DNA of 64,000 nucleotides from Bdellovibrio sp. ZAP7 (GCF_006874645.1 NZ_CP030082.1:2418001-2482000), one strand, 5' to 3'; positions 51,749 through 59,796 are shown, counted from the first letter of the stretch. The notes: generated by a model not told the origin, from the sequence alone. Made by a program: numbers and translations.

Positions 51749-52747
51749 TTATAATAGATCGCGATCCAAGGGGCTACTGGATTCACAGCTGAACTTCATG
51801 CTCTGCTCGGTGTCGCGCTTCAACGTAATCGTGGTGCGACGAACGGAATTAAAGACAGACACGATATCGGAACCGTCCAACACGCTTGTAAAACCCGTTT
51901 TCTCGTCAGTCACTTCCATACTGAGTGGGCTTCCATCAATCAACGAAGTGGAAAGCTTTAACAGATATCCATCCACCGTCATTTGCGTCACCTCTCCCGG
52001 AACAATAGAAACCCACGGGAACGAATTCTGATTATTTAATATCACCGAGCACGCTAAACGAACGTTGAACAATGCTGGACCGTTCTCAAAACCAAAAATC
52101 CCTGGGCGAGACCGAGGTTTCGCTTTAATCACCTCGTCAATACCACCACGCAAAAGATCGTCATTCATTCCCGAATACAGCAAGCCCATGATTTGACGAG
52201 TGCGGTAAGAACTCTCATCACCCAGCTCTTGCCTTAGGGCATAGTAGATTTCTTCGTGCAGCAGGATTGCTGCCTTCTGATAATTCGAGAACTGAGGCAA
52301 TCCCCAAACACGACTTGAATAAATTACTTCACCATCAAGATTGGCGTCTGCCAGTTGAACATAAGACACCACTCCCGCAGGACAGCTGGAGACTGGTGGT
52401 TTATAACGAAGCTCCGCATCCGGTAGATAATTTAAAGCATCAGGAACGGGGCGTAGTCTGCTGCGGATGTTTAAAGGGTGCTTTTCCAAAAGAGCATCCA
52501 GCTTTGGCAGTACACGCTTAATGTAAGCGCGTTGCTCTTCTAACAGGCCCCACTCGCTTCCCTCTTTTTCAACAAGCTTTCCTGGTAGTACGAATTCAAC
52601 CTTGGTTAAATCCGCGGCTTTAACCCAAAGGACCTCGCCGCCATCGATTTTGCGGCAAACCCAGCCGCCCCCCCCACTGTTCACGCGTGGAGCTGCGAAT
52701 ACTAAAGAAGCACTTAGCAAAACGATCAACACAGAGAAATATCTCAT
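51749..52747 (-). CDS. Secreted HExIY protein with C-terminal domain, cassette 3 effector
   Basis: 332 residues. Signal peptide ends VFA. Mature start PRVNSGGGGWVCRKI (Cys31), VSSCPAGVVSYVQLAD (Cys122) and KAAILLHEEIYYALRQELGDESSYRTRQIMGLLYS (His164-Glu165), in the same order and spacing as the products at 31278 and 48559. After about 215 comes a C-terminal beta-type domain (VRLACSVILNNQNSFPWVSIVPG ... TITLKRDTEQSMKFSCES) with its own Cys. The start overlaps the stop of the TIGR02147 gene by 4 bp. Function unknown. Confidence 0.82.
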   Translation of the reverse strand: MRYFSVLIVLLSASLVFAAPRVNSGGGGWVCRKIDGGEVLWVKAADLTKVEFVLPGKLVEKEGSEWGLLEEQRAYIKRVLPKLDALLEKHPLNIRSRLRPVPDALNYLPDAELRYKPPVSSCPAGVVSYVQLADANLDGEVIYSSRVWGLPQFSNYQKAAILLHEEIYYALRQELGDESSYRTRQIMGLLYSGMNDDLLRGGIDEVIKAKPRSRPGIFGFENGPALFNVRLACSVILNNQNSFPWVSIVPGEVTQMTVDGYLLKLSTSLIDGSPLSMEVTDEKTGFTSVLDGSDIVSVFNSVRRTTITLKRDTEQSMKFSCESSSPLDRDLL

Positions 52748-53565
52748 ATAAGATCCTTTTCAGATTTTTTGGAAAGCATATAAAATTGCAAATTCACTTG
52801 GAAAACTTCTTCGCCCTGACTTTTTTCAAGATCACGGATGAAAGCATCCATAAACAGGCGCAGACGCTTTTTCGCTTTCGGAATATCCGCCTTGTTCATA
52901 GGAATAGAGGCATTTTGAAATTCAAGCTGTTCTGGTGGCAAAGACGTCAAAGCCAATCCTGCCAGATGCAAATGCTGACGGTGATTTTCACGCACAGCTT
53001 GCGAGGCGACATCATGGGGAGTTTCGATATCCCCGTCATTCATTGCAACATACTTGCCGTTTTCTTTACTAATGAAGCCAAGCTTAATCAGACGCTCGAA
53101 AGATTCCTTCGCGATTTCGTGCGGGATACCCAAGCGCTCCCCGATCCAGCGACCCGTCCCACGGAAGTCTTTTGTATTTAAAAGCGCCAGAATCGCAAAG
53201 TGATGCCACTCGGCCACGGCTTTGAAATTATCTAACGTTACTTTGTTCTGAGGCGAACGTTTGGTTTTTAAAATACGGGCACGTAATTGCTGACCACTGC
53301 GCGAGTTTTCTGCAAGTTGGTCACGTGCCACTAAACGCATCAAGTGAGCTTCTTCTTCGGGAGTCATATCCAGGATCTGACTGATCTTGCTGGCAGACGC
53401 GATAGACAAAGTCTTTTGCGAATTCATCACGCGAGACAAATAGGAATGAGAGATACCCGCGATACGCGCAAAGCCGCGAAGACTCATGTTACGCTGGGAA
53501 ACCTTGCTGGAGAAAAGATCCTGCAAAAATGTCTGGTAATCTTGGTATTCGAGAGGTGAAATCAT
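52744..53565 (-). CDS. TIGR02147-family regulator, cassette 3
   Basis: 273 residues from ATG 53565. HTH region MSLRGFARIAGISHSYLSRVMNSQKTLSIASASKISQILDMTPEEEAHLMRL, then the C-terminal domain (LDNFKAVAEWHHFAILALLNTKDF, AKESFERLIKLGFISK, VASQAVRENHRQHLHLAGLAL, and the ending EEVFQVNLQFYMLS). It overlaps its secreted partner by 4 bp (ATGA). A strong promoter with a 19-bp palindrome lies 42-60 bp upstream. A longer frame to 53616 would need a TTG within that palindrome and is rejected. Confidence 0.86.
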   Translation of the reverse strand: MISPLEYQDYQTFLQDLFSSKVSQRNMSLRGFARIAGISHSYLSRVMNSQKTLSIASASKISQILDMTPEEEAHLMRLVARDQLAENSRSGQQLRARILKTKRSPQNKVTLDNFKAVAEWHHFAILALLNTKDFRGTGRWIGERLGIPHEIAKESFERLIKLGFISKENGKYVAMNDGDIETPHDVASQAVRENHRQHLHLAGLALTSLPPEQLEFQNASIPMNKADIPKAKKRLRLFMDAFIRDLEKSQGEEVFQVNLQFYMLSKKSEKDLI

Positions 53566-53606
53566 GGGGCTGGTATATGCAGCTTTGACGCGATTGTCTA
53601 GCTTAG

Positions 53607-53654
53607 TGGTGCCCAATGGACACCATTATAATACGGTCACAAATCACGTGTAAA
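53607..53654 (-). promoter_or_regulatory. Promoter with overlapping palindromic operator for cassette 3
   Basis: On the minus strand TTTACA (53649-53654), 18 bp, TATAAT (53625-53630). Directly after the -10 box lies TGGTGTCCATTGGGCACCA (53607-53625), a 19-bp palindrome with one mismatched pair, spanning the expected start point. This is the position of a repressor operator. Its CCATTGG centre matches the palindrome upstream of cassette 1. Confidence 0.7.
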
Positions 53655-53656
53655 AA

Positions 53657-54007
53657 TCACCTATTTATAAAGAGCAAATAAGTTAGGATCGGAGCCAATT
53701 GCCACGAAAGCAAGTTCGCTGTGAGGGATGCTTTCCAGGTCGTTTTCAGAGGGAGCTTACCGAAATAGGCATGCAGGAAGGACTCAGCGACAAATGCGAA
53801 ACCCTCGGCGAGCAGTATCGCCTCTAGATAACTTAAACGCGAAGCCATGACGACAAAAAATACAATCGGATGAGTAAGAGTATTAGCTAAAGTGGTCAAC
53901 ACGAAGGTGGAACCAAAAGGCTTCATACCTCTGTAAAACAAAAAGTAAACGAAGACTTCGATGGTACTCGACTGCAGAAAGATATAGACGTAACTAAGTT
54001 TTTCCAT
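53657..54007 (-). CDS. Small integral membrane protein
   Basis: 116 residues, about four hydrophobic segments (VYIFLQSSTIEVFVYFLFY, TFVLTTLANTLTHPIVFFVVM, LEAILLAEGFAFVAESFLHAYF, ASLTANLLSWQLAPILTYLLF). It overlaps the upstream gene by 14 bp, indicating coupling. Third gene of a three-gene run (54700 to 53657). No family recognised. Confidence 0.7.
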   Translation of the reverse strand: MEKLSYVYIFLQSSTIEVFVYFLFYRGMKPFGSTFVLTTLANTLTHPIVFFVVMASRLSYLEAILLAEGFAFVAESFLHAYFGKLPLKTTWKASLTANLLSWQLAPILTYLLFINR

Positions 54008-54311
54008 GGGTCTTTCGCAATCTGATTAACAAATACAAAGCCACGGCGATTAATCCCATCCAGCTCGCCGTAAAACCAGGATCTGAGAAAAGATATTCAC
54101 GGGCTTGAGTCGCTTGAAACAAATAAGGATACAGATAGTGCTCATCAGCACTTAAAATATGCAGCAAGCCCAGCGGTGTCAGCATCGTGGCGATTTCAAA
54201 ATTCACATCACCAACAGAGCCCAGCACTGTAAAGCCGCTAAATACAGACAGGGCCAGGAGAGAAACTCCCCACAGCCCTGCAAATAGAAAGTTTAGTTTC
54301 TGCTTTGGCAC
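53994..54311 (-). CDS. Small integral membrane protein
   Basis: 105 residues from GTG 54311 (GGGA at 9 nt), with TTG 54326 as alternative. Three hydrophobic segments (LNFLFAGLWGVSLLALSVFSGFTVL, FEIATMLTPLGLLHILS, ASWMGLIAVALYLLIRL). It overlaps the exported gene upstream by 19 bp and the membrane gene downstream by 14 bp, so the three are likely one transcript. Function unknown. Confidence 0.65.
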   Translation of the reverse strand: MPKQKLNFLFAGLWGVSLLALSVFSGFTVLGSVGDVNFEIATMLTPLGLLHILSADEHYLYPYLFQATQAREYLFSDPGFTASWMGLIAVALYLLIRLRKTHGKT

Positions 54312-54700
54312 GAGTTTGGTTCCCAAACGTGATTGTCGCCACCGTCATTATCAGATTCGTAGGGACGACCAAAACTGATTGAGCACTCCGTCGTGGAAGG
54401 AATTGTTTCAATCGGCTTTGAATAGTCGTTATCTTGTTTGTTGTTTTTGCGTTTTTGATTGCAATAGATAGAAACAGAACCATCAGGACCTGTGATTAAA
54501 ACACTGCGCTGTGTGAACCAAGGAGCGCCTGAACCACTCAAACCCAACGCTTCATAAATTTTGTAAGCGTCGCCGCCCTTAAAAGTAATCTCGCCGTTAA
54601 CAGATTTAACCGAGTTTACTTTGATAAATGGGATGGAAGAATCGTTTGCAGATGCTGTCACTGCGGATAGTAAAAGAGCTAGACCTAAAATAATGCGCAT
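54293..54700 (-). CDS. Exported protein of unknown function
   Basis: 135 residues. Signal peptide MRIILGLALLLSAVTASA. AGGAGA lies 5 nt before the ATG. The mature domain includes GGDAYKIYEALGLSG, VLITGPDGSVSIYCNQKRKN, TTECSISFGRP and a C-terminal Asp/Gly-rich tail with Cys. Two membrane-protein genes follow in overlapping frames, suggesting a small envelope complex. No family recognised. Confidence 0.72.
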   Translation of the reverse strand: MRIILGLALLLSAVTASANDSSIPFIKVNSVKSVNGEITFKGGDAYKIYEALGLSGSGAPWFTQRSVLITGPDGSVSIYCNQKRKNNKQDNDYSKPIETIPSTTECSISFGRPYESDNDGGDNHVWEPNSCQSRN

Positions 54701-55049
54701 AAATCTCCTAAAGAGTGAGTTGTTGTTGACGTGATTTTTATGCGCAGTTCAAAAAAGGTACAAGATACCCACCTGCCAAAGTGGTTCCCGCTGGTCACCA
54801 CCGTAACATTCTTACCTGTTGACCGATTTTTCGCCCCGCCTAACCCCACGAAACCCGGATCCTTTATGGGTTTCCCACCGTTTAAGCCCACTTTTTCCGC
54901 ATTTTTTTTATTTCCCGATTAACCCCTGTCAGGGGGCAGATCGTCTTACTTACAACAGAGCATGGATGCTCTAGAGGGGGATGAAGGCCACGGAAGGCCA
55001 GCTGACACCCTCAAACAGGAAAACGATCTTAAGAAGGAGGTACGAATTT
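54701..55049. other. Interval without a supported protein gene; leader of the 37-residue protein
   Basis: About 350 bp. Short open frames on both strands (for example 54731-54922) lack ribosome sites and look non-coding. Hairpins CCCCTG-T-CAGGGG (about 54925-54937) and AGAGCA-TGGA-TGCTCT (54957-54972) occur in the second half, upstream of the small gene, so the region may include its promoter and a structured leader. Positions of the promoter elements are not clear. Confidence 0.5.
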
Positions 55050-55163
55050 ATGGAATTAAGAGAAGTTGCAATGTTCTGCCTCTTCTACTCAGGAGTTGTC
55101 ATGTACACCCTGTGGCTCACGGTGGCTCGAAAGCCCGAACGAGTGAGATCTTCGCGGAAATAA
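55050..55163 (+). CDS. 37-residue membrane protein with optimal ribosome site
   Basis: The product starts MELREVAMF and contains one membrane helix, CLFYSGVVMYTLWLTVA, ending in a basic tail RKPERVRSSRK. The Shine-Dalgarno AAGAAGGAGGT lies 8 nt upstream, the best in the window, and a strong terminator lies 47 bp after the stop. These make a dedicated short transcription unit. The positive-inside rule puts the tail in the cytoplasm. No known small membrane protein is recognised. Confidence 0.7.
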   Translation: MELREVAMFCLFYSGVVMYTLWLTVARKPERVRSSRK

Positions 55164-55210
55164 AATTATTTTGTGGATCATGAGGGTTTGGTGGTTCCCC
55201 TCACGATTCA

Positions 55211-55239
55211 GGGGGAGCAGGTGCTCCCCCATTTTTTTT
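55211..55239 (+). terminator. Strong Rho-independent terminator of the 37-residue protein gene
   Basis: GGGGGAGCA, loop GG, TGCTCCCCC, followed by A and eight Ts. Confidence 0.94.
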
Positions 55240-55297
55240 GTCTTCATGCAACCACTCCCTGCTTTACCTTCTGCTGTTCAATGCCTAAACTTAATGC

Positions 55298-56701
55298 ATG
55301 CTTGAACAACTCGTGCTTCGTCAAAAGTCATTCGCCCAACACGCCCGTACTGAATCCTGGCACCAACGCTATGATTATCTTGAATCCTTGAAAAGCATGA
55401 TCACCGATCACCAACAGGAACTGTGCAAAGCTTTATACGAAGATTTTAAAAAGCCTGAGTTAGAATCCCTGGCTACTGAGATCATGCCTCTTTTAAAAGA
55501 AATCCGTTTTGCGCAAAAGCATTTGAAAAAATGGATGAAGCCGCAACGGGTTTGTACTCCGCTGCTTTTATTTGGATCTAAAAGTTACACGCGCTTTGAG
55601 GCCTTAGGGTCTTGCCTGATCATTTCACCGTGGAACTATCCTTTGTATTTAACGATCGCCCCCCTGGTTTCGGCCCTTGCTGCGGGGAACGCAGCGGTGA
55701 TTAAACCTTCCGAGTACGCCCCTCACACCAGCCGTTTGATGCATTCTTTATTATCGAAGTACTTTAAGCCTGAACAGGTATCGGTCATCGAAGGTGGTCC
55801 TGAAACCACGACCGAACTTTTAAAGCAGGCCTTTGACCACGTCTTTTTCACCGGCAGTACCGAGGTTGGCAGAATTATCATGAAAGGTGCCGCTCACAGC
55901 CTGGCCCGAGTCACTTTGGAATTGGGTGGCAAGTCACCGACCGTTATTGATAATACAGCGAACCTAAAACTTGCGGCGCAAAAGATCATCTGGGCGAAAT
56001 TCGTGAATGCAGGACAGACTTGTGTGGCTCCGGACTACCTGTTTATTCAAGAAAGCATCCATCACGAATTCCTGCAAACACTTAAAGTGCAACTTCAAGA
56101 GAGTTTCGGAAGCAGCAAAGATGACGTGAAATCATCCAAGAGCTTTGCCCGCATCATCAATCGTCGCCACACGGATCGCCTTAAAGGCTTACTTGAAGAT
56201 GCGATCAGTAACAGCGCAAGCGTGGTTGCCGGAGGTGAAGTAGATCTTGAACAAAACTACGTTGCCCCGACCCTGCTTGATAACGTTGATCCGCACACCA
56301 AAGTGATGAATGAAGAGATCTTTGGCCCGATTTTACCGATCTTGAAGTTTAAAGACATCAGCGAAGTCGTTCACTTTATCAACGAACGCCCGAAGCCTTT
56401 GACGATTTATTGCTACTCCCATTCCGAGCACAACATCAAAAAACTGATGAAGGAAACAAGTTCGGGAACACTATCGGTTAATGATTCATTGATCTCGTTA
56501 TTGAATCCCCACCTTCCGTTTGGCGGCGTGGGCGCAAGTGGTCTGGGTGCTTACCATGGGTACCATGGCTTTGAGACCTTCTCCCACAAAAAGGCGATCT
56601 TTAAACAAGGCTTCGCCGGAAGATTGATGGCCATCATCTATCCTCCGTACAACCAGACCAAACTCGATCTATTAAAGCAAATCATCCGTTTTACTGGGTA
56701 A
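55298..56701 (+). CDS. Aldehyde dehydrogenase, ALDH3 type
   Basis: 467 residues. Oxidises aldehydes to acids with NAD(P). Family features are CLIISPWNYPLYLTIAPLVSALAAGNAAVIKPSEYAP, FFTGSTEVGRIIMKGAA, TLELGGKSPTVID (catalytic Glu), AGQTCVAPDYL (catalytic Cys), EEIFGPILPI and PFGGVGASGLGAYHG. The short N terminus and hydrophobic C-terminal end (FAGRLMAIIYPPY) resemble coniferyl/fatty aldehyde dehydrogenases. No clear ribosome site is seen before ATG 55298. Its stop codon lies inside repeat A. Confidence 0.9.
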   Translation: MLEQLVLRQKSFAQHARTESWHQRYDYLESLKSMITDHQQELCKALYEDFKKPELESLATEIMPLLKEIRFAQKHLKKWMKPQRVCTPLLLFGSKSYTRFEALGSCLIISPWNYPLYLTIAPLVSALAAGNAAVIKPSEYAPHTSRLMHSLLSKYFKPEQVSVIEGGPETTTELLKQAFDHVFFTGSTEVGRIIMKGAAHSLARVTLELGGKSPTVIDNTANLKLAAQKIIWAKFVNAGQTCVAPDYLFIQESIHHEFLQTLKVQLQESFGSSKDDVKSSKSFARIINRRHTDRLKGLLEDAISNSASVVAGGEVDLEQNYVAPTLLDNVDPHTKVMNEEIFGPILPILKFKDISEVVHFINERPKPLTIYCYSHSEHNIKKLMKETSSGTLSVNDSLISLLNPHLPFGGVGASGLGAYHGYHGFETFSHKKAIFKQGFAGRLMAIIYPPYNQTKLDLLKQIIRFTG

Positions 56702-56715
56702 CAGTTCCCTTTTCG
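56697..56715. repeat. Repeat A, copy 2: left boundary of the RAYT unit
   Basis: GGTAACAGTTCCCTTTTCG. The exact inverse is at 57413-57431, on the other side of the transposase gene. It includes the ALDH stop codon (56699-56701). Confidence 0.85.
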
Positions 56716-56783
56716 GAACACGCCGCTTCATTTTCAATCGGTTCATAGATGGGATCGGCGCTGAGTTTGCAATCCACTATTGC

Positions 56784-57434
56784 ATGCCTAGAAAAACATT
56801 AATTTTAACAGACGATTTCCCCTACCACGTTACAAACCGTTCAAATAATCGAGAGAAATTTTATCTAGAAAATTACATTTTGTGGACTATCTTTCTGGAT
56901 TGTTTCGAAGAACTAAAAAAACAATACACCTGCGAAATTCACGCATTTGTTTTAATGTCCAACCACTATCATCTCATAATCAGCACGCCGAAAAGAAATC
57001 TAGGGGAAGCCATGAAGTATCTCCATCGGGAGGTCGCTCGCAAAGCGAACAAACAATCCGGACGCATCAACCATTTTTTTGGGGCGCGATACAAATGGTC
57101 CGTAATAAACGCAGAAGCCTACTATTGGAACTGCATTAAATATGTTTTTAGAAACCCTGTACGAGCTGGTATCTGCACACGGGTGGATGACTATCGATTC
57201 TCTTCGCTCAATAGCCAACCAGCATCTTGGAAATGGAATATGTGTGATTGGTTTCACCGAGATCAGCCTCAAATCACGCCTGATCATGATTGGCTGAACG
57301 AACCATTTCATTTAGAGCTGGAAGAAATAATTCGACTGGGACTAAGACGAAGGGAGTTTTCACCTCCGCCAGATTCCAAGAAAAAGAGAAGTTATTTAGA
57401 CGATCTGCAGTACGAAAAGGGAACTGTTACCTGA
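56784..57434 (+). CDS. REP-associated tyrosine transposase (RAYT, Y1_Tnp)
   Basis: 216 residues. The Y1/HUH transposase fold is recognised from YHVTNRSNNREKFY, the region HAFVLMSNHYHLIIS with the HxH-type metal site, NLGEAMKYLHREVARKANKQSGR, FFGARYKWSVINAEAYYWNCIKYVFRNPVRAG with the candidate nucleophilic Tyr in YYWNC/IKYV, and PVRAGICTRVDDYRFSS. RAYTs are host-resident enzymes that process single-stranded REP palindromes. It is flanked by perfectly inverted 19-bp repeats, the right one covering its own 3' end. No passenger gene. The frame is intact. Confidence 0.92.
   Translation: MPRKTLILTDDFPYHVTNRSNNREKFYLENYILWTIFLDCFEELKKQYTCEIHAFVLMSNHYHLIISTPKRNLGEAMKYLHREVARKANKQSGRINHFFGARYKWSVINAEAYYWNCIKYVFRNPVRAGICTRVDDYRFSSLNSQPASWKWNMCDWFHRDQPQITPDHDWLNEPFHLELEEIIRLGLRRREFSPPPDSKKKRSYLDDLQYEKGTVT
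57413..57431. repeat. Repeat A, copy 3: right boundary of the RAYT unit
   Basis: CGAAAAGGGAACTGTTACC, inverse of 56697-56715. It includes the last codons of the RAYT gene and, on the minus strand, the stop of the antiporter gene (57427-57429). Confidence 0.85.
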
Positions 57435-59646
57435 GATCCAGGATGCGGGAGCGGTCGCCTACGATCCACAGAAGATCATCGACCTGCAGGATTTCGGCAG
57501 AGTCGGGGTTTAAAATACGGCGACCTTGGCGTTCAATACCGACCACTAAGCCATGGGTTGTTTCTCGAAGCCCGCTATCCCGAATGCTTTTCCCTAAGAA
57601 CGCTGATTTGTCTGTTAGCAGATATTTTTCCAATGAGTATTCCGAAATTTCTGATTCCAGAGTTTGGTAATCCTGTTCTGCATCGATGAATTCTTTAAAT
57701 ACTGCGAGCTGAATATCATTTCCAATCACGAATACGATATCTTGAGGCATGAACATCACGTCTGCACCGGGCGCCATGATCTTTCTGCGTCCGCGCTCGA
57801 TCAAGGCCACTGTCACACCAAAACGTTCACGAATGGAGAGCTCGGATAAAGGCATTCCCACATAGTGAGCTTCTGCTGGCACACGGAATTCAGTCAAATG
57901 GGCATCCCAAGGAGCCAAGGCTTGGCTATGAGTTTTTGGTGCCACCTTATGAACATCTTCGGTTAAGTTTGAAATAAAACGATTTTCAAACCACTGATAA
58001 ATCGCCCGCAGCCTTGTGGAAAGCACATAACCGACAACGACCGCCATCCATGCAGTGATTCCCAAAGCCCACCCCAGTGGAACAAATTGCGCAACCATTG
58101 CGCCGATCAATCCCACGGCAACCATAATTCTAGAAACCACAAAGACATAGTTCTGACTTCCGCGAGAGCCGCCGGCGACCAGGCTATCAAATTGCTTCGT
58201 CCGACCAAAAGCCAATGCCCATAAGAACGGTGAACTTAAAATCAAAGTTGCCGTTAAAGTCAGAAACTTTGCAGAGCCCTCTTCGACTTGGTGATTTAAT
58301 AAGTAAGGCAATGTCACTCGGCCCATCAGCAAAAACACGCCAATCACGATCACCACATTTAAAAAAATCTTAAAGATGTAAGAACGAACTTGGTCGCGGG
58401 ATTCTTTGTGCGCTGTCATTGCGAAAGAAAACATCGAATAGCGATCTAAAGAGTCAATAAGGTCTCGTGGCAATTTTCTTTCAAGCAAACCATATGCTCC
58501 ATCAGCCATACGAATCATAAATGGAGTCGTAAATGCTGTCACCACACTCACAGATACCGCTAAAGGATAGAGCTCGGGTCGAACAACTTTAAAGCCCACA
58601 CCCACCGTCGCAATAATGAAAGAAAACTCTCCAATTTGGGACAGACTCATACCCGTCTGCAAACTGGACTTCAATGTTTGACCGGATAAAACACTTCCGA
58701 CGGTCACGCCCAAAGTTTTTCCCATAAGCACCAACGCTGACAAGAGCAGAATCACCTGCCAGTGGGCTGTGATCACATCCGGATCAATCAACATCCCCAC
58801 CGAGATAAAGAACACAGCAGAGAATAAAGTTTTGATGGGATTCACCAAGTGATGAATACGCTCACCTTCGATCGTTTCAGCTAAGATCGATCCCGTGATG
58901 AAGGCACCCAAAGCTGCGGAGAAACCCACCTTCACCGCAAACACCACCATGGCAAGACACAAGCCTACCGCCACAACCAGAATCGTTTCTTCATTCAATA
59001 ATTTTTGTGCACGCTTCAGTGCCGTCGGAAGCCAAAAGATCCCCACCACAAACCACAGGGATAAATAGAACGCGAGTTTAAGGAATGACAGCAACATATC
59101 ACTGCCCGCGAACTCCCGAGTCAGCGCAATTGAAGTTAGGAATACCAGCAGCAATACCGCCACCAGATCCTCGATAACCAAGACGCCCATAACGATACTG
59201 ACGAATTTCATATTCTTGAAACCCATCTCTTCGATAGTACGCATAGAGATCGACGTCGAAGAAATCGCAAGAATTCCGCCCAGGAACAGGCAGTCCATCA
59301 AATCCCAACCCAATAGCTTCCCCGTCGTAAAACCGATCAAAGTCATAAAGCCGACTTCGAACAACGCCGTCACACCAGCCGAGCCCCCCACACGGAAAAG
59401 CTTTTTAAAACTGAACTCCAGGCCCAAGGCGAACAAAAGAAAGATCACCCCGATGTCAGCCCAAAGCTGAACACCTTCTGCGCTGCTGACAGTTCCAAAC
59501 AGTCCGACCTTAGGTCCGATCAAAAATCCGGCAACCAGATAACCTAAGACCACAGGTTGATTTAATCTTTTAAAGAGAAGAGTCACGATACCCGCGGTAC
59601 CTAGAATAAGAGCCAAATCGCTGATCATTGCCGGAAGACTATGCAT
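57427..59646 (-). CDS. CPA2-family monovalent cation/H+ antiporter with RCK-C domains (Kef-like)
   Basis: 739 residues from ATG 59646. About 12 membrane segments with the KefB/KefC-type core (ADIGVIFLLFALGLEFS, AISSTSISMRTIEEMG, VGFSAALGAFITGSILAE, FFISVGMLIDPD, SLSQIGEFSFIIA). The cytoplasmic C terminus carries two TrkA-C/RCK-C modules (about 620-670 and 690-739) but no TrkA-N NAD-binding domain, unlike KefC. Probably K+ or Na+ efflux with small-ligand gating. Upstream TTG and downstream ATG (59628) are alternative starts; no clear ribosome site. Convergent with RAYT. Confidence 0.9.
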   Translation of the reverse strand: MHSLPAMISDLALILGTAGIVTLLFKRLNQPVVLGYLVAGFLIGPKVGLFGTVSSAEGVQLWADIGVIFLLFALGLEFSFKKLFRVGGSAGVTALFEVGFMTLIGFTTGKLLGWDLMDCLFLGGILAISSTSISMRTIEEMGFKNMKFVSIVMGVLVIEDLVAVLLLVFLTSIALTREFAGSDMLLSFLKLAFYLSLWFVVGIFWLPTALKRAQKLLNEETILVVAVGLCLAMVVFAVKVGFSAALGAFITGSILAETIEGERIHHLVNPIKTLFSAVFFISVGMLIDPDVITAHWQVILLLSALVLMGKTLGVTVGSVLSGQTLKSSLQTGMSLSQIGEFSFIIATVGVGFKVVRPELYPLAVSVSVVTAFTTPFMIRMADGAYGLLERKLPRDLIDSLDRYSMFSFAMTAHKESRDQVRSYIFKIFLNVVIVIGVFLLMGRVTLPYLLNHQVEEGSAKFLTLTATLILSSPFLWALAFGRTKQFDSLVAGGSRGSQNYVFVVSRIMVAVGLIGAMVAQFVPLGWALGITAWMAVVVGYVLSTRLRAIYQWFENRFISNLTEDVHKVAPKTHSQALAPWDAHLTEFRVPAEAHYVGMPLSELSIRERFGVTVALIERGRRKIMAPGADVMFMPQDIVFVIGNDIQLAVFKEFIDAEQDYQTLESEISEYSLEKYLLTDKSAFLGKSIRDSGLRETTHGLVVGIERQGRRILNPDSAEILQVDDLLWIVGDRSRILDLR

Positions 59647-59693
59647 ACATAAAGCGTACGCTCTAGGAACCCACCGAGGCAACGGGAGGAGCT

Positions 59694-59718
59694 TTTTACC
59701 TCCGCTTCGGTAACTGCA
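59694..59718. repeat. Dispersed repeat B, copy 3
   Basis: TTTACCTCCGCTTCGGTAACTG is identical over 21 bp to 16570-16590. It lies in the intergenic region upstream of the antiporter gene, about 43 kb from the other copies. Confidence 0.7.
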
Positions 59719-59749
59719 CGCGTTATCTCGGAAGCGGTTGCCACAAAAA

Positions 59750-59778
59750 CAAAAAGCCCCCTTACCGGGAGCTTTAGA
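59750..59778 (-). terminator. Terminator-like hairpin between antiporter and subtilase genes
   Basis: On the minus strand AGCTCCC, loop GGTAA, GGGGGCT (one mismatch), then TTTTTG. It could end the subtilase transcript. Confidence 0.6.
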
Positions 59779-59796
59779 AAACCATCGCGCTAAAAT

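Noticed and set aside
54731-54922. 63-codon frame with Pro/Phe-rich product
   Set aside because: No ribosome site, no membrane or signal pattern, and unlikely composition.
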